Shown piece after piece: positions 16,350 to 24,556 of a stretch of DNA of 64,000 nt. Both the position numbers and the translations under genes were made by a program. Position 1 is the stretch's first letter; each line of letters opens with the position of its first letter. The stretch covers positions 350,781 to 414,780 of the forward strand of contig JAFIGV010000014.1 of NCBI GenBank assembly GCA_017849575.1, given 5' to 3'. The notes below the pieces were generated by a model, which saw only the letters and a program-made list of their open reading frames with translations, was not told the origin of the DNA and did not search any database. The DNA comes from Flavipsychrobacter sp. Its GTDB lineage: Bacteria > Bacteroidota > Bacteroidia > Chitinophagales > Chitinophagaceae.

Positions 16350-16952
16350 ATGGAGGAAAAAATTGAAACGCTTATGGCTTACGCAGGACAAATTATAACT
16401 CATCCCTCATTGGGACTTACCATTCGTTTTTTAAAGACCCACCTCGAAACCGCCGGATTGGGATGGGAGGCGGAATATACCATAGAAACCGGGCGGCATA
16501 AGAGGATGCTACCGCATACCCATATCCACTCTGACGAATGGTTTCAGGTCTTGCAGGGAGAATGCCGTTTCCGGCTGAATGGGAAAACCTACAAAGCCCG
16601 GCGAGGCAGCGAAATTTATTTACCTGCTGGTCAGTCGCACACTCACCCGTGGAATATCGGCAAGCAAGCTCTGGTGATGCGAAATATTATGTTGTTGAAC
16701 GCCCCCAACCAGACAGACCACGGTGAGATAAAACGGATTGAAGAATATCTCGAACACTGGTTTCACCTTGCTTGTCGCGGGCAGGTTAAAAAAGACGGGA
16801 ATCCCTATCTGCTTCAGTCGGCTGTGTTCTTTGAAGCGCTGAAAAAGCAACTGGTGTTCGGTAGCTTTCCTCCGCTGCTGCAGGACATAGTTTTGAAGCC
16901 GCTCTCTATAGTTGGAAAATGGAAAGGGTATCGCCGCACCTACTACGAATAA
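16350..16952 (+). CDS. cupin-domain protein
   Basis: About 200 aa. A single cupin at about residues 50-115 with both metal-binding motifs: HTHIHSDEWFQVLQGE and GSEIYLPAGQSHTHPW. The start at 16350 has AAGGAG immediately before it. The C-terminal 80 residues form a helical extension with LKPLSIVGKWKGYR typical of some Bacteroidota cupins. Substrate unknown; could be an isomerase or dioxygenase. It converges on the sensor kinase. Confidence 0.75.
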   Translation: MEEKIETLMAYAGQIITHPSLGLTIRFLKTHLETAGLGWEAEYTIETGRHKRMLPHTHIHSDEWFQVLQGECRFRLNGKTYKARRGSEIYLPAGQSHTHPWNIGKQALVMRNIMLLNAPNQTDHGEIKRIEEYLEHWFHLACRGQVKKDGNPYLLQSAVFFEALKKQLVFGSFPPLLQDIVLKPLSIVGKWKGYRRTYYE

Positions 16953-16963
16953 TACCTTGTGCC

Positions 16964-18913
16964 TTATACTGCGGGAATATCCACTTCGAAGCAAGAGCCG
17001 CTACCCTCTTTGCTTGACACAGAGATGCGACCATTGTTTTTTTGTAGAAACTCGTTGATAAGCACGAGGCCCAGACCCACCCCGCGCTCACCATAGGTTC
17101 CCTTGTGGCTCACTCTTTTTGCCGGGTCGAAAAGTCCCTCGACCAGGTCCGGAGACATGCCTATGCCTTCGTCGCGAACCTGTAGAATGATGCGGTCGTT
17201 TTCCTTTCTGCCCGATACTTCTACCTGTTGCCCTTCATGAGAGAATTTGATAGCATTTACTACCAGGTTGCGCATGATAAAAGCCAGTTGTGCACGATCG
17301 AACCGGGCAATACAGACATCATCTATTTTCTGCGTAAGCGTTACTGATTTATGTGCGGCAACATTGTTCAGCAGCTTCCGGGTTTGATCAGCCAGTACAC
17401 TGATGTCCACTGCTTCACTTCGCGTTTCACTGTTTTTTATCTGTGCCGATCCCCAATGCAGCAGGTTGTCCAGCGTTTCCAGTGTAGCAGAAGCAGAAAG
17501 ATGCAGGTTGTTCAGCATCATCCGGCGCTCTTCTTCATTCAACACTTCAGACTCGAAAAGTTCGATAGAACCAATAATGCTGTTGAGCGGGCTTCGAAGG
17601 TCGTGGCTGATGACGGCAAACATCCGGTCTTTGGTTCGGTTGGCCTCTTCAAGCTCTTCATGTTTCTCGAGCAGTTCGCGATGCTTTTTTCGCTTTTGCA
17701 CCACGGTAGAAACAGCAAAACCCGCCAGCAGTAGTGATACCGAACTAAAACCAACAAACAGATTGCGCTGCCGTGTGCGTTCTCTGCTCATCCTTGACAG
17801 TGCGTCCACCTCGTCCTGCACCTTTTGCATTTCTACGGCCATCCGTGTGCGCTCCACATGCGCACGTTCGTCCACGCCTTTGAGCTTGCTGTGGTAATCC
17901 ATTACATCGTCAAAAACCACAGCCGCTTCTTTATACTTTCCCTGCGCTGTCAAAATCTGATGCAGCAACACGCTATTGTCGTAATTCAGGTCCACATCAT
18001 CGAGGTCTTTGGCAATACCGAGACTTTTTTGCAGATAACTGTATGCAAGATCGTAACGCTTCATTTTCACATACACACCGGCTATCATCTGCGCAGCCCC
18101 GGCAATGCGCACCGGGAACCGGTTTACGGTATGTCCAATCAAGGCACTGTCGAGATACAACAATGCTTTGTCATACTGACCAAGTTCTTTGTAGGCAATT
18201 CCCAGGTTCAGAAACACATCCGGCAGCGGCGGAAGCCAGGTGCTGTCCGATATATGGCTGCGTGCCTGCTGCAATACACTCAGGGCTTTATCATAAGCTC
18301 CCATCTGGCCATAGAGCACGCCGAGATTGTTCCACACGGTCACCTCCATATCCTCATTTCCGATTCGTGTTGCATAGGCCAGTGAGCGTTCGGAGTACAA
18401 AATGGCGTTTTTGTAATCATCTACCTGACCATACACCATCCCGATTTTATAATTCACATCAGCGATATGAAAATCGTCATGCAGCTTTTCATAGATAGAA
18501 ATGGCTCGCAAAAACCAGCCCAATGCACCTGCAGAATGTTGCTGCATGCCTTCATTGATTCCGGCCAGTACATATACATCGGCCAGCTTTGCCTCCAGCT
18601 TTAGCTTTTTATAATGCTCTATACTCTGCTCATAATAGCTCATTGCTTTCTTATACTGGGCCAGGTGCATTTCGCGTGTACCCAGCAACCAGGAGGCATC
18701 CGCAAGTCCCTCTGCATAGCCCACTTTTTGTGACAGCTCATAGGCCGCACGGGTCAGGTTCAACGCGCTGTCAGGATCTACGGGAATGAGCATCTTAATA
18801 CTACCCAACATGCGATTAATCTTTTGAGTATCGCTGGTAGTATAAGATGGCCTCGATTGTGCAGTAAAAAAACAGAGGAGAAAAAGGCAGATAAGAGTTG
18901 TACGCATCATCAT
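16964..18913 (-). CDS. TPR-repeat sensor histidine kinase
   Basis: 649 aa. Signal peptide (about 1-20), six or seven TPR repeats at about 35-350, coiled-coil, one membrane segment (LFVGFSSVSLLLAGFAVSTVV, about 390), HisKA with phospho-acceptor His in FAVISHDLRSPLN (about 438), and HATPase with N-box NLVVNAIKFS, VRDEGIGM and GVGLGLVLI. All catalytic boxes are intact. The TPR part lies in the periplasm, so it probably senses an envelope protein. No response regulator is adjacent, so it is an orphan kinase. Confidence 0.9.
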   Translation of the reverse strand: MMMRTTLICLFLLCFFTAQSRPSYTTSDTQKINRMLGSIKMLIPVDPDSALNLTRAAYELSQKVGYAEGLADASWLLGTREMHLAQYKKAMSYYEQSIEHYKKLKLEAKLADVYVLAGINEGMQQHSAGALGWFLRAISIYEKLHDDFHIADVNYKIGMVYGQVDDYKNAILYSERSLAYATRIGNEDMEVTVWNNLGVLYGQMGAYDKALSVLQQARSHISDSTWLPPLPDVFLNLGIAYKELGQYDKALLYLDSALIGHTVNRFPVRIAGAAQMIAGVYVKMKRYDLAYSYLQKSLGIAKDLDDVDLNYDNSVLLHQILTAQGKYKEAAVVFDDVMDYHSKLKGVDERAHVERTRMAVEMQKVQDEVDALSRMSRERTRQRNLFVGFSSVSLLLAGFAVSTVVQKRKKHRELLEKHEELEEANRTKDRMFAVISHDLRSPLNSIIGSIELFESEVLNEEERRMMLNNLHLSASATLETLDNLLHWGSAQIKNSETRSEAVDISVLADQTRKLLNNVAAHKSVTLTQKIDDVCIARFDRAQLAFIMRNLVVNAIKFSHEGQQVEVSGRKENDRIILQVRDEGIGMSPDLVEGLFDPAKRVSHKGTYGERGVGLGLVLINEFLQKNNGRISVSSKEGSGSCFEVDIPAV

Positions 18914-19035
18914 CAGAAACTAAGCTGTCCGCGAATTTAATTCTATACCGCTCAATATAAAATATCCTGAACGTTTTTTTCATTCGTTTGGTCAGATTTT
19001 CAAGCCTGCTGGTCAGCCGGCAGCCCATAAAAAAG

Positions 19036-19059
19036 CCGCAGTGCGCTGAAACACTGCGG
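19036..19059 (-). terminator. Rho-independent terminator after the redoxin gene
   Basis: An 8-bp perfect stem CCGCAGTG (19036-19043) and CACTGCGG (19052-19059) with an 8-nt loop. On the minus strand it is followed by C and six T (19034-19029 side), the expected terminator tail. It ends the redoxin transcript. Confidence 0.8.
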
Positions 19060-19082
19060 GCCAATACCCCTGACCGGAGCGG

Positions 19083-19691
19083 TTATCTTCTTCTCTTGAT
19101 GGAACAACCGATAGATTTGGTGGTATTCGGCTCCATATCATTACCGGTCAACATATAGTCAATGGCTTTTCTTAAATAAATAACCTTTGATTCCTCGGGA
19201 TTTGCCGGGTTATCTTCCATAGCACCTTTGTAAACCAACTTTCCACCGGCATCAAACAAAAAGACTTCCGGAGTGCGGGTGGCACCAAAAGCGTCGGCAA
19301 ATTCAGCATTTTCGTCTATGAGATAGGGCACCCGATAGTGCTGCTTCTGAGCATATTTTTTCATAGCGTCGGGCGCATCCTCGTCGTTTCGCTGGGCTTC
19401 GTTGGAGTTGATGATAACCATACCGATACCTTTTTCGAACGCATATTTCATCATCTCGGCCGTTCGCTTCTGGCTCCTGATCACGTAGGGACAGGTATTG
19501 CAGGAAAACATCACGAGCAGACCATTGTGGCTTCGGGCTTTTTCAAGCGATACAGGGTTGCCGTTGACAGCCGGAAGGATTTTTTCAGAAAGGGGAATTT
19601 TGCTGCCAATCGGTAAACTTTCTATGGTGTGCTGGGCAGCCGACACCATAAAACCCGCTGCCAGAGCGAGGGTAAACGCCATTTTCTTCAT
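19083..19691 (-). CDS. secreted redoxin (AhpC/TSA-like) protein
   Basis: 202 aa with signal peptide to about residue 18. The thioredoxin-fold has the motif CNTCPYV in FSCNTCPYVIRSQ (about 59-62) and cis-Pro in TRTPEVFLF; a third Cys is in IGCSIKRRR at the C-terminus. This is the TlpA/peroxiredoxin-like group of exported redoxins that reduce or oxidise envelope thiols. It may be the last gene of the DPP-YihY run, 60 nt after YihY, and is followed by a clear terminator. Confidence 0.85.
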   Translation of the reverse strand: MKKMAFTLALAAGFMVSAAQHTIESLPIGSKIPLSEKILPAVNGNPVSLEKARSHNGLLVMFSCNTCPYVIRSQKRTAEMMKYAFEKGIGMVIINSNEAQRNDEDAPDAMKKYAQKQHYRVPYLIDENAEFADAFGATRTPEVFLFDAGGKLVYKGAMEDNPANPEESKVIYLRKAIDYMLTGNDMEPNTTKSIGCSIKRRR

Positions 19692-19751
19692 GATTGTCTA
19701 TAAGTTTTCGACTAAAAGTAGCGGCTTTCCCGCGCCTGTATGAATATGAAT

Positions 19752-20684
19752 TCAGCTATGATGTAACTCTTTCTTTTCGGCATCTTTAGCTAAGAGAATG
19801 CTCACATTCAGCTCATATCCCAGTAGAATAATAAAGGTATTCAGCCACATCCAAACCATAAAGGCAATGATGGTGCCGATAGGGCCATACACCTGATTGT
19901 AGTGTATGAAATTATTGGCAACAAAGAAAAATGCCGTAGTGGTTAGTGCATTGGCAAAAGTGGCAAAAATGGATCCGGCAGAAACAAACGGAAACCTGTT
20001 GGTCAGTGACGGACCGTAGGTGTAAATGATGGAAATGCAACTGAAAATTATTGCGAGCACGATGAACAGACTCAATATCTTGACGGCTACCACACTATTA
20101 AAAATATTAAGGAGCAGACTATTTACAGCGCTGGTTTGAATGATCAGTACGCCCAGCGAAACGATAGCCACACAGATAAGCATCACCGTAAGTTTGATAG
20201 CCGTCCACCTGCGTTTCAATCGCGACCGATCTACATACACCGGAGTGGTACGGTCGAAACTGCGCATGAGCCCCATCATACCATTGGAAGAAAAGAACAA
20301 GACCAGAAGGATACCAAAAGAAAGGAGGTCTCTGCGCTCTTTGTTCAGAAATTCGTCGAGCACATGGATAAGGCTTTCGCGGACCGAAGTGCGCGGCATC
20401 ACTTGCAGGATGGTGGAGGTGATGGTATTCTGAACATTACCCAGCGGAAGATAAGGCAGCAGTGAAAACAAAAACAACAAAGTGGGCGGAATGGCCATCA
20501 AAAAGTTGTAGGTAACGGCGGCGCTCCGCTCATTGAGACGGTTGTTGCGTATCTCCTTCAGAAAAAAACGACCTACAGCATACAGGCTTTGCCCTCCAAA
20601 AGCAGGCGGATAGATCTTTCTGGCAAACCGGGACAGGACGTGCAGACGCAGCCACCTTGCGATAGCGTTTTCAATTTTCGTCAT
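19752..20684 (-). CDS. YihY/BrkB-family inner-membrane protein
   Basis: 310 aa with six membrane segments and the family pattern: LNERSAAVTYNFLMAIPPTLLF, FSSNGMMGLMRSFDRTTPVY, and GPIGTIIAFMVWMWLNTFIILLGYELN. Function of the family is not settled (once annotated as RNase BN, then as transporter). It starts 12 nt after the peptidase stop, so it is probably cotranscribed with it. Confidence 0.9.
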   Translation of the reverse strand: MTKIENAIARWLRLHVLSRFARKIYPPAFGGQSLYAVGRFFLKEIRNNRLNERSAAVTYNFLMAIPPTLLFLFSLLPYLPLGNVQNTITSTILQVMPRTSVRESLIHVLDEFLNKERRDLLSFGILLVLFFSSNGMMGLMRSFDRTTPVYVDRSRLKRRWTAIKLTVMLICVAIVSLGVLIIQTSAVNSLLLNIFNSVVAVKILSLFIVLAIIFSCISIIYTYGPSLTNRFPFVSAGSIFATFANALTTTAFFFVANNFIHYNQVYGPIGTIIAFMVWMWLNTFIILLGYELNVSILLAKDAEKKELHHS

Positions 20685-20696
20685 TCCGGCGGCAAA

Positions 20697-22862
20697 CTAA
20701 AGATTATTCAGGATAAAGTTGGTCATCCGCCGGTATAAATGATAACGGGTGTTTCCGCCTGAAATGCCGTGGGCTTTGTTTGGGTAGTATTCGCTGTCGA
20801 ATTCCTTATCGGCTTTGATCAAGGCATCCACCATCATTACCTGATTCTGAAAATGCACGTTATCATCGCCGGTACCATGGATCACCAGAAACTTCCCTTT
20901 CAGGCCGTTCACCATTTTCTCAGGCGCATTATCGTCATAACCTTTTGGATTTTCACCGGGGGTGCGCATGTAGCGTTCGGTATAAATATTATCATAAAAA
21001 CGCCAGTTGGTAACCGGGGCTACAGCAATGGCCGCCTTAAACACATCGCTGCCTTTGAAGATGCAGGTACTGCTCATAAAGCCTCCATAACTCCAGCCCC
21101 ATATTCCTATCCTGTTTTTATCTACATAGGGCAAGCCAGCAAGATGTTTCGCTACAGCTATCTGGTCGTTGCTTTCCAGATTACCGAGCTGCAGATAGGT
21201 TTTCTTTTTGAAACGCTCACCCCGGAAGCCGGTGCCGGTGCCGTCGGCACATACAATGATGTAGCCGTGTTGTGCAAGCATCTGATGCCAGAAAAAATCG
21301 GAGACAGGAAACCGGTCCGCAACGTTCTGAGAGCCCGGGCCGCTGTACTGAAACATCAATACCGGATATTTTTTCTCAGGATCAAAGTTTGGTGGTGTGA
21401 TCATCCAGGCGTTAAGCATCGCACTGTCTCCGGGCAGTCTGACAAACTTGAGTTTGCCCAGATTGTATTGCCTGAGCTTTTCTGAAAATTCCTTGTTGTC
21501 TTCGAGCGTACGAATAATCTTTCCGGACTGATCCCGGAGATAATATACCGGTGGCTCGTTTAGCCGGGAATATTTGTCGAGAAAATACCGGTAACCGTTG
21601 ATGGTGGTAATGGCGTGGGTACCGGCCTCGGGCGTGAGTTCTTTTTTTCTCTTGCCATTCCATTTTACAGCGTACAGCCTACGTTCCAGCGGCGATGTCT
21701 CGGCGGCGGTGTAATAAAGCAATTCTTCCTTTTCATCTACACCGATAAGCTGGTCAATATCATAGTTACCCTTAGTGAGCCGGGTCAGTTTTTCACTCTT
21801 CCAGTCCCAGCGATAAAAATGATTGTAACCGCTCATTTCGCTATTGAAAATGAAACTACGTTGATCAGGAAGAAACTGAAGATTGTCATTGATCTCGATA
21901 TAGTAAGGGTTGGATTCGGTAAAGATCGTCCTGGTATTGCCGTTTTGGGCATCGGCCAGCAAAAGCCGAAGCTTATTCTGATGGCGATTGATGCGGTAGA
22001 TACAAAGCTGACCGGGATCTTTTGTCCACTTAATCCGCGGGATGTAGATGTCGGTATGAGTGCCCAGATCGGCAGAAACCGTGTTGAGACTGGCCAGTTC
22101 GTAAATATGTATGGACACTATCGAATTGGGCTGGCCTGCCTTTGGATACTTGTAGCGATATGGCGTGGGATAAAGGCTGTCATAAATCGTCATGGTGTAT
22201 TCGGGTACCTGTCGCTCATCGAATCGGTAATAGGCGATATGCTTCCCGTCGGGAGCCCATTCGTAGGCCCTGGTAAACTCAAACTCCTCCTCATACACCC
22301 AATCGCAGTTGCCGTTGATGATCTCATTTCGCTTCCCATCATGGGTCACCTGAGTCACTTTGCCGCTTTTCAGATTGCGTACATACAAGTTGTTGTCTTT
22401 AACAAAGGCAACATTCTTATTGTCTGGTGAAAGGCTTGCGTGAAGTATCTTTTCATCATCTACCGACTGAAGATTTTTTGTAGCAGGATCGTAGAGATAT
22501 ACCCTGTACAGCACCGAGCGACGATAAATATTCTGTGGTTCGGTAAACAGCAGCAAACGCGTTTCGTCGTTGCTCCATTCATACTTTTCAACATGTAGCT
22601 TCTTGCCTTCAAAAGTCAGGCTATTCTCAAAGAGCTGCTTTTGCCTTTCTCCGGTTTTCAGATCGTAAAGACCGATGCTTTGAAGACCGTTTTCATCATC
22701 AATTTGTGTAAAATGCACACCATCCCTCATGGCATTGAAACCAGGAACTGATTTCATGCGAAAAGTGCCCTTGCGCCAGATGTCTTCGAGGGTGATCTGC
22801 TTCTTCTGTGCCAGGGCGGCATTACCGGTCAGAAGTAAAATGATGATGAACAGTCTTTGCAT
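20697..22862 (-). CDS. S9B dipeptidyl-peptidase IV-type protease
   Basis: 721 aa, full DPP IV length. Signal peptide (to about 18); beta-propeller DPPIV_N at about 70-440 with the Glu-containing EEEFEF segment near 194 that fixes the substrate N-terminus; alpha/beta hydrolase from about 470. The catalytic triad is visible: Ser in WGWSYGG near 590, Asp in GTGDDNVH near 663, His in KAHGISG near 697. It should act in the periplasm, removing X-Pro dipeptides from peptides. The Glu pair and triad argue for an active enzyme. Confidence 0.95.
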   Translation of the reverse strand: MQRLFIIILLLTGNAALAQKKQITLEDIWRKGTFRMKSVPGFNAMRDGVHFTQIDDENGLQSIGLYDLKTGERQKQLFENSLTFEGKKLHVEKYEWSNDETRLLLFTEPQNIYRRSVLYRVYLYDPATKNLQSVDDEKILHASLSPDNKNVAFVKDNNLYVRNLKSGKVTQVTHDGKRNEIINGNCDWVYEEEFEFTRAYEWAPDGKHIAYYRFDERQVPEYTMTIYDSLYPTPYRYKYPKAGQPNSIVSIHIYELASLNTVSADLGTHTDIYIPRIKWTKDPGQLCIYRINRHQNKLRLLLADAQNGNTRTIFTESNPYYIEINDNLQFLPDQRSFIFNSEMSGYNHFYRWDWKSEKLTRLTKGNYDIDQLIGVDEKEELLYYTAAETSPLERRLYAVKWNGKRKKELTPEAGTHAITTINGYRYFLDKYSRLNEPPVYYLRDQSGKIIRTLEDNKEFSEKLRQYNLGKLKFVRLPGDSAMLNAWMITPPNFDPEKKYPVLMFQYSGPGSQNVADRFPVSDFFWHQMLAQHGYIIVCADGTGTGFRGERFKKKTYLQLGNLESNDQIAVAKHLAGLPYVDKNRIGIWGWSYGGFMSSTCIFKGSDVFKAAIAVAPVTNWRFYDNIYTERYMRTPGENPKGYDDNAPEKMVNGLKGKFLVIHGTGDDNVHFQNQVMMVDALIKADKEFDSEYYPNKAHGISGGNTRYHLYRRMTNFILNNL

Positions 22863-22884
22863 AACTATTGACTTAAGTAGCTTT

Positions 22885-22892
22885 CAAAAATA
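22885..22892 (-). promoter_or_regulatory. -7 box of the DPP IV transcript
   Basis: Minus-strand TATTTTTG, an exact TAnnTTTG match 22 nt before the ATG at 22862. The -33 element is not clear. Confidence 0.5.
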
Positions 22893-22951
22893 ACTTTTGG
22901 TATCAGAAGCCCGAAATGTGCGTGGGTGAAAAATCGGGGGAAAAAACAAAA

Positions 22952-22967
22952 GGCGCCCTGGGGCGCC
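22952..22967 (-). terminator. Rho-independent terminator after clpS
   Basis: GGCGCC (22952-22957) and GGCGCC (22962-22967) form a GC-only stem with a 4-nt loop, flanked by A runs on both sides. Read on the minus strand it ends in TTTT, so it terminates clpS and could also act on the plus strand. Confidence 0.75.
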
Positions 22968-22989
22968 ACAAAAAATGATACGGGATGGA

Positions 22990-23271
22990 CTAATAATCAA
23001 TGGTAGCCTGTATGCCCCGGTCGATCAAAGCCTCAGCTTTTGGCCGCAAAAATTCAAAACTGCCTTTTTTTACCCCATACTTTCCTTTATGGTGGATAAA
23101 CATCGCACATTGTTCGGCCTGCTCGGGAGAGTGGTCACAAATCTCCATCAGCGACTGGATCACCCAATCGAAAGTATTGACATCGTCATTCCAGACCACC
23201 AGATTATGACCCGCATCGCTCAATATTCCGAGATCTGCATCTTCCTGCGTTTGCCATCTTGTACTGTTCAT
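22990..23271 (-). CDS. clpS: ATP-dependent Clp protease adaptor ClpS
   Basis: 93 aa ClpS, the N-end-rule adaptor that delivers substrates to ClpAP/ClpCP. Seen: VVWNDDVNTFDWVIQSL, the substrate-binding region, and AEQCAMFIHHKGKYGVKKG. The ATG at 23271 is chosen because a longer frame running upstream overlaps the methyltransferase gene and has no ClpS-like sequence. A -7 box lies about 19 nt upstream and a terminator follows, so it is monocistronic. Confidence 0.9.
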   Translation of the reverse strand: MNSTRWQTQEDADLGILSDAGHNLVVWNDDVNTFDWVIQSLMEICDHSPEQAEQCAMFIHHKGKYGVKKGSFEFLRPKAEALIDRGIQATIDY

Positions 23272-23289
23272 TACTACACTAAATTTTGG

Positions 23290-23352
23290 CAAATTTATAA
23301 ACACGCGGACATATATACCAAACGAATTACCTGACCCGCGGACATTATCTTG
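23290..23352. promoter_or_regulatory. divergent clpS/methyltransferase promoter region
   Basis: The clpS -7 box TAAATTTG is at 23297-23290 (minus), and a TATCTTG box (23346-23352) lies 4 nt before the methyltransferase ATG. Between them are two copies of CGCGGACAT at 23304-23312 and 23337-23345, spaced 33 bp, possible activator or repressor half-sites. Confidence 0.45.
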
Positions 23353-23356
23353 CGGC

Positions 23357-23890
23357 ATGTTTGTGAAAAAGACAATGGACGAACTACAGCGGATGCCTGC
23401 TTCAGAAGCGCGGGCGGCTTCAAAATTCCCTGTTATCCTTATTCTCGACGACATCCGAAGCATGCATAATGTTGGCGCTGCGTTTCGCACGGCAGACGCG
23501 TTTGGCATCGAAGAAATATTTCTTTGCGGATATACTCCGGTACCCCCGCACCGCGACATTCGCAAAACCGCCCTTGGCGCTACGGAAACAGTGAAATGGC
23601 GGCACTTCGGCACGACTATGGCAGCGGCAGACACTGCGCGGGACATGGGTTATAAAGTGTATGCCGTTGAACAAACGCATAACAGCCTTCCTCTGCAGGC
23701 GCTGAACTGGACAAATGAGCCCGTGGCCTTAGTGTTTGGGAACGAAGTTGCGGGTGTACAGGAAGGCGTTTTGACCAAGGCAGACGCCAGCATTGAAATA
23801 CCCCAATGGGGCGCAAAACATTCGCTGAATGTATCAGTGTGTATGGGTGTCGTGCTTTGGGAACTCGCCCGGCAAACCTTGCAGAAATAG
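23357..23890 (+). CDS. SpoU/TrmH-family RNA 2'-O-methyltransferase
   Basis: 177 aa SPOUT-fold methyltransferase. Motif 1 region NVGAAFRTADAFGIEEIF, motif 2 VALVFGNEVAGV, and motif 3 IPQWGAKHSLNVSVCMGVVLWE are all present, the last two building the knotted SAM site. It methylates tRNA or rRNA ribose; which base is unclear because the N-terminal RNA-binding domain is absent (short TrmL-like form). It is divergent from clpS and probably has a very short leader. Confidence 0.85.
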   Translation: MFVKKTMDELQRMPASEARAASKFPVILILDDIRSMHNVGAAFRTADAFGIEEIFLCGYTPVPPHRDIRKTALGATETVKWRHFGTTMAAADTARDMGYKVYAVEQTHNSLPLQALNWTNEPVALVFGNEVAGVQEGVLTKADASIEIPQWGAKHSLNVSVCMGVVLWELARQTLQK

Positions 23891-24011
23891 CCAACAGCAG
23901 TGTGCTGAGGCGCAGGGGCAAAAAGACCGGTGCAAATTGATGTTAAAATTCCTCCCGGAGGCTTTATCAACCGGGTGCAAAGAAGCTGCTTATAAGCTCA
24001 GGGCTTACGCG

Positions 24012-24019
24012 TATCTTTG
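24012..24019 (+). promoter_or_regulatory. -7 box of the small RNA candidate
   Basis: TATCTTTG is an exact TAnnTTTG match. The expected transcription start is near 24026. No clear -33 TTG is seen, only CTG at about the right distance. Confidence 0.45.
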
Positions 24020-24025
24020 CCACGG

Positions 24026-24114
24026 TGCCAAACCTCGAGGGTGCAGTGTTCTGCTACGGCAGGATGTACTGTACCACAACGTAAGGTCCCCGCTCAAACG
24101 GGGACTTTTTTTTT
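24026..24114 (+). ncRNA. candidate structured small RNA
   Basis: No protein reading frame of note spans it. After the promoter box comes a long hairpin: 8 bp GGTGCAGT/ACTGTACC (24040-24047 with 24068-24075, one G-U pair), a small interior loop, then TTCTGC/GCAGGA (24049-24054 with 24059-24064) closed by a C(UACG)G tetraloop, a known extra-stable loop. A Rho-independent terminator follows directly. Start is estimated from the box. It shows none of the conserved SRP RNA core, and is too short for 6S. No downstream gene on the plus strand makes a riboswitch unlikely. Family unknown. Confidence 0.55.
24086..24114 (+). terminator. Rho-independent terminator of the small RNA candidate
   Basis: GTCCCCG (24086-24092) pairs with CGGGGAC (24099-24105), loop CTCAAA, followed by nine T (24106-24114). 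One of the strongest terminators in the window, and no coding gene ends just before it. Confidence 0.85.
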
Positions 24115-24197
24115 GCAAATCACTTTCACTTAAGGCAGCAGGTATCGATACAGTTTTTGACCTAAGCATACCTATCGTTTCCACCTTATAAAGGATT

Positions 24198-24219
24198 AGA
24201 GCCCACTAGAGCAGGCTCT
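24198..24219 (+). other. hairpin in the 24.1-24.3 kb non-coding stretch
   Basis: AGAGCC (24198-24203) pairs with GGCTCT (24214-24219) with a 10-nt loop and is followed by TTTCGGGG. It may be a weak terminator or part of another transcript. The rest of 24115-24280 shows no gene, only small palindromes (TATCGATA, AACCGGTT). Confidence 0.25.
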
Positions 24220-24319
24220 TTCGGGGTTTCCTAAGCGTTCGTTAACCGGTTGCAAAGCCGGCGTTAAGCCCCGGTCTGTTGCTTGTACTGCATGGCGACG
24301 GGTTGCATCTTTACATCAT

Positions 24320-24476
24320 CAAAACAAAACAGCCGCTACAAGAGAAATCTGAAACGGCAACATCAGAAAAACAGAAAACAAAACAAACAGCTTGATATAG
24401 GGAAAGAAGATCACCTGAAACTCGTCTCCATTCTCTCCTTATATACAGAAAAAGGACCCTGTCTAGGGTCTTTTTT
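24320..24476 (+). ncRNA. possible second small transcript
   Basis: A -33-like TTG (24283-24285) and a weak -7 box CATCTTTA (24306-24313) are 20 nt apart, the right spacing. About 155 nt on, GACCCT/AGGGTC (24455-24460 with 24465-24470) plus six T forms a terminator. In between the sequence is A/C-rich with no convincing protein. It could be a small RNA or an unused leader. The hairpin also has A runs upstream, so it may serve the minus-strand gene instead. Confidence 0.3.
24455..24476. terminator. bidirectional terminator
   Basis: Stem GACCCT (24455-24460) and AGGGTC (24465-24470) with loop GTCT and T run 24471-24476; the minus strand also ends in CTTTTT. It can close both the plus-strand transcript above and the PAS-domain gene on the minus strand. 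Confidence 0.7.
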
Positions 24477-24556
24477 GCTTTGATAGACTAATGTAAATAC
24501 AGCGAGGGTCATGAGAAAGTTACGATAAACCCAATAAGTCCGGGGTATAACGCCAA

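Noticed and set aside
18816..19064. 82-aa minus-strand frame overlapping the kinase start.
   Set aside because: Overlaps the terminator and kinase N-terminus; no protein-like character.
23272..23646. Long minus-strand extension upstream of clpS that would make a 218-aa protein.
   Set aside because: ClpS ends at its own Met (23271); the extension lies opposite the methyltransferase gene and has no ClpS features.
24026..24114. Small RNA read as SRP RNA, 6S RNA or tmRNA.
   Set aside because: The SRP core is absent, the length is too short for 6S or tmRNA.
24283..24483. Plus-strand 66-aa frame in the non-coding stretch.
   Set aside because: Low-complexity, Gln/Lys-rich; begins before the likely transcription start, so a small RNA fits better.
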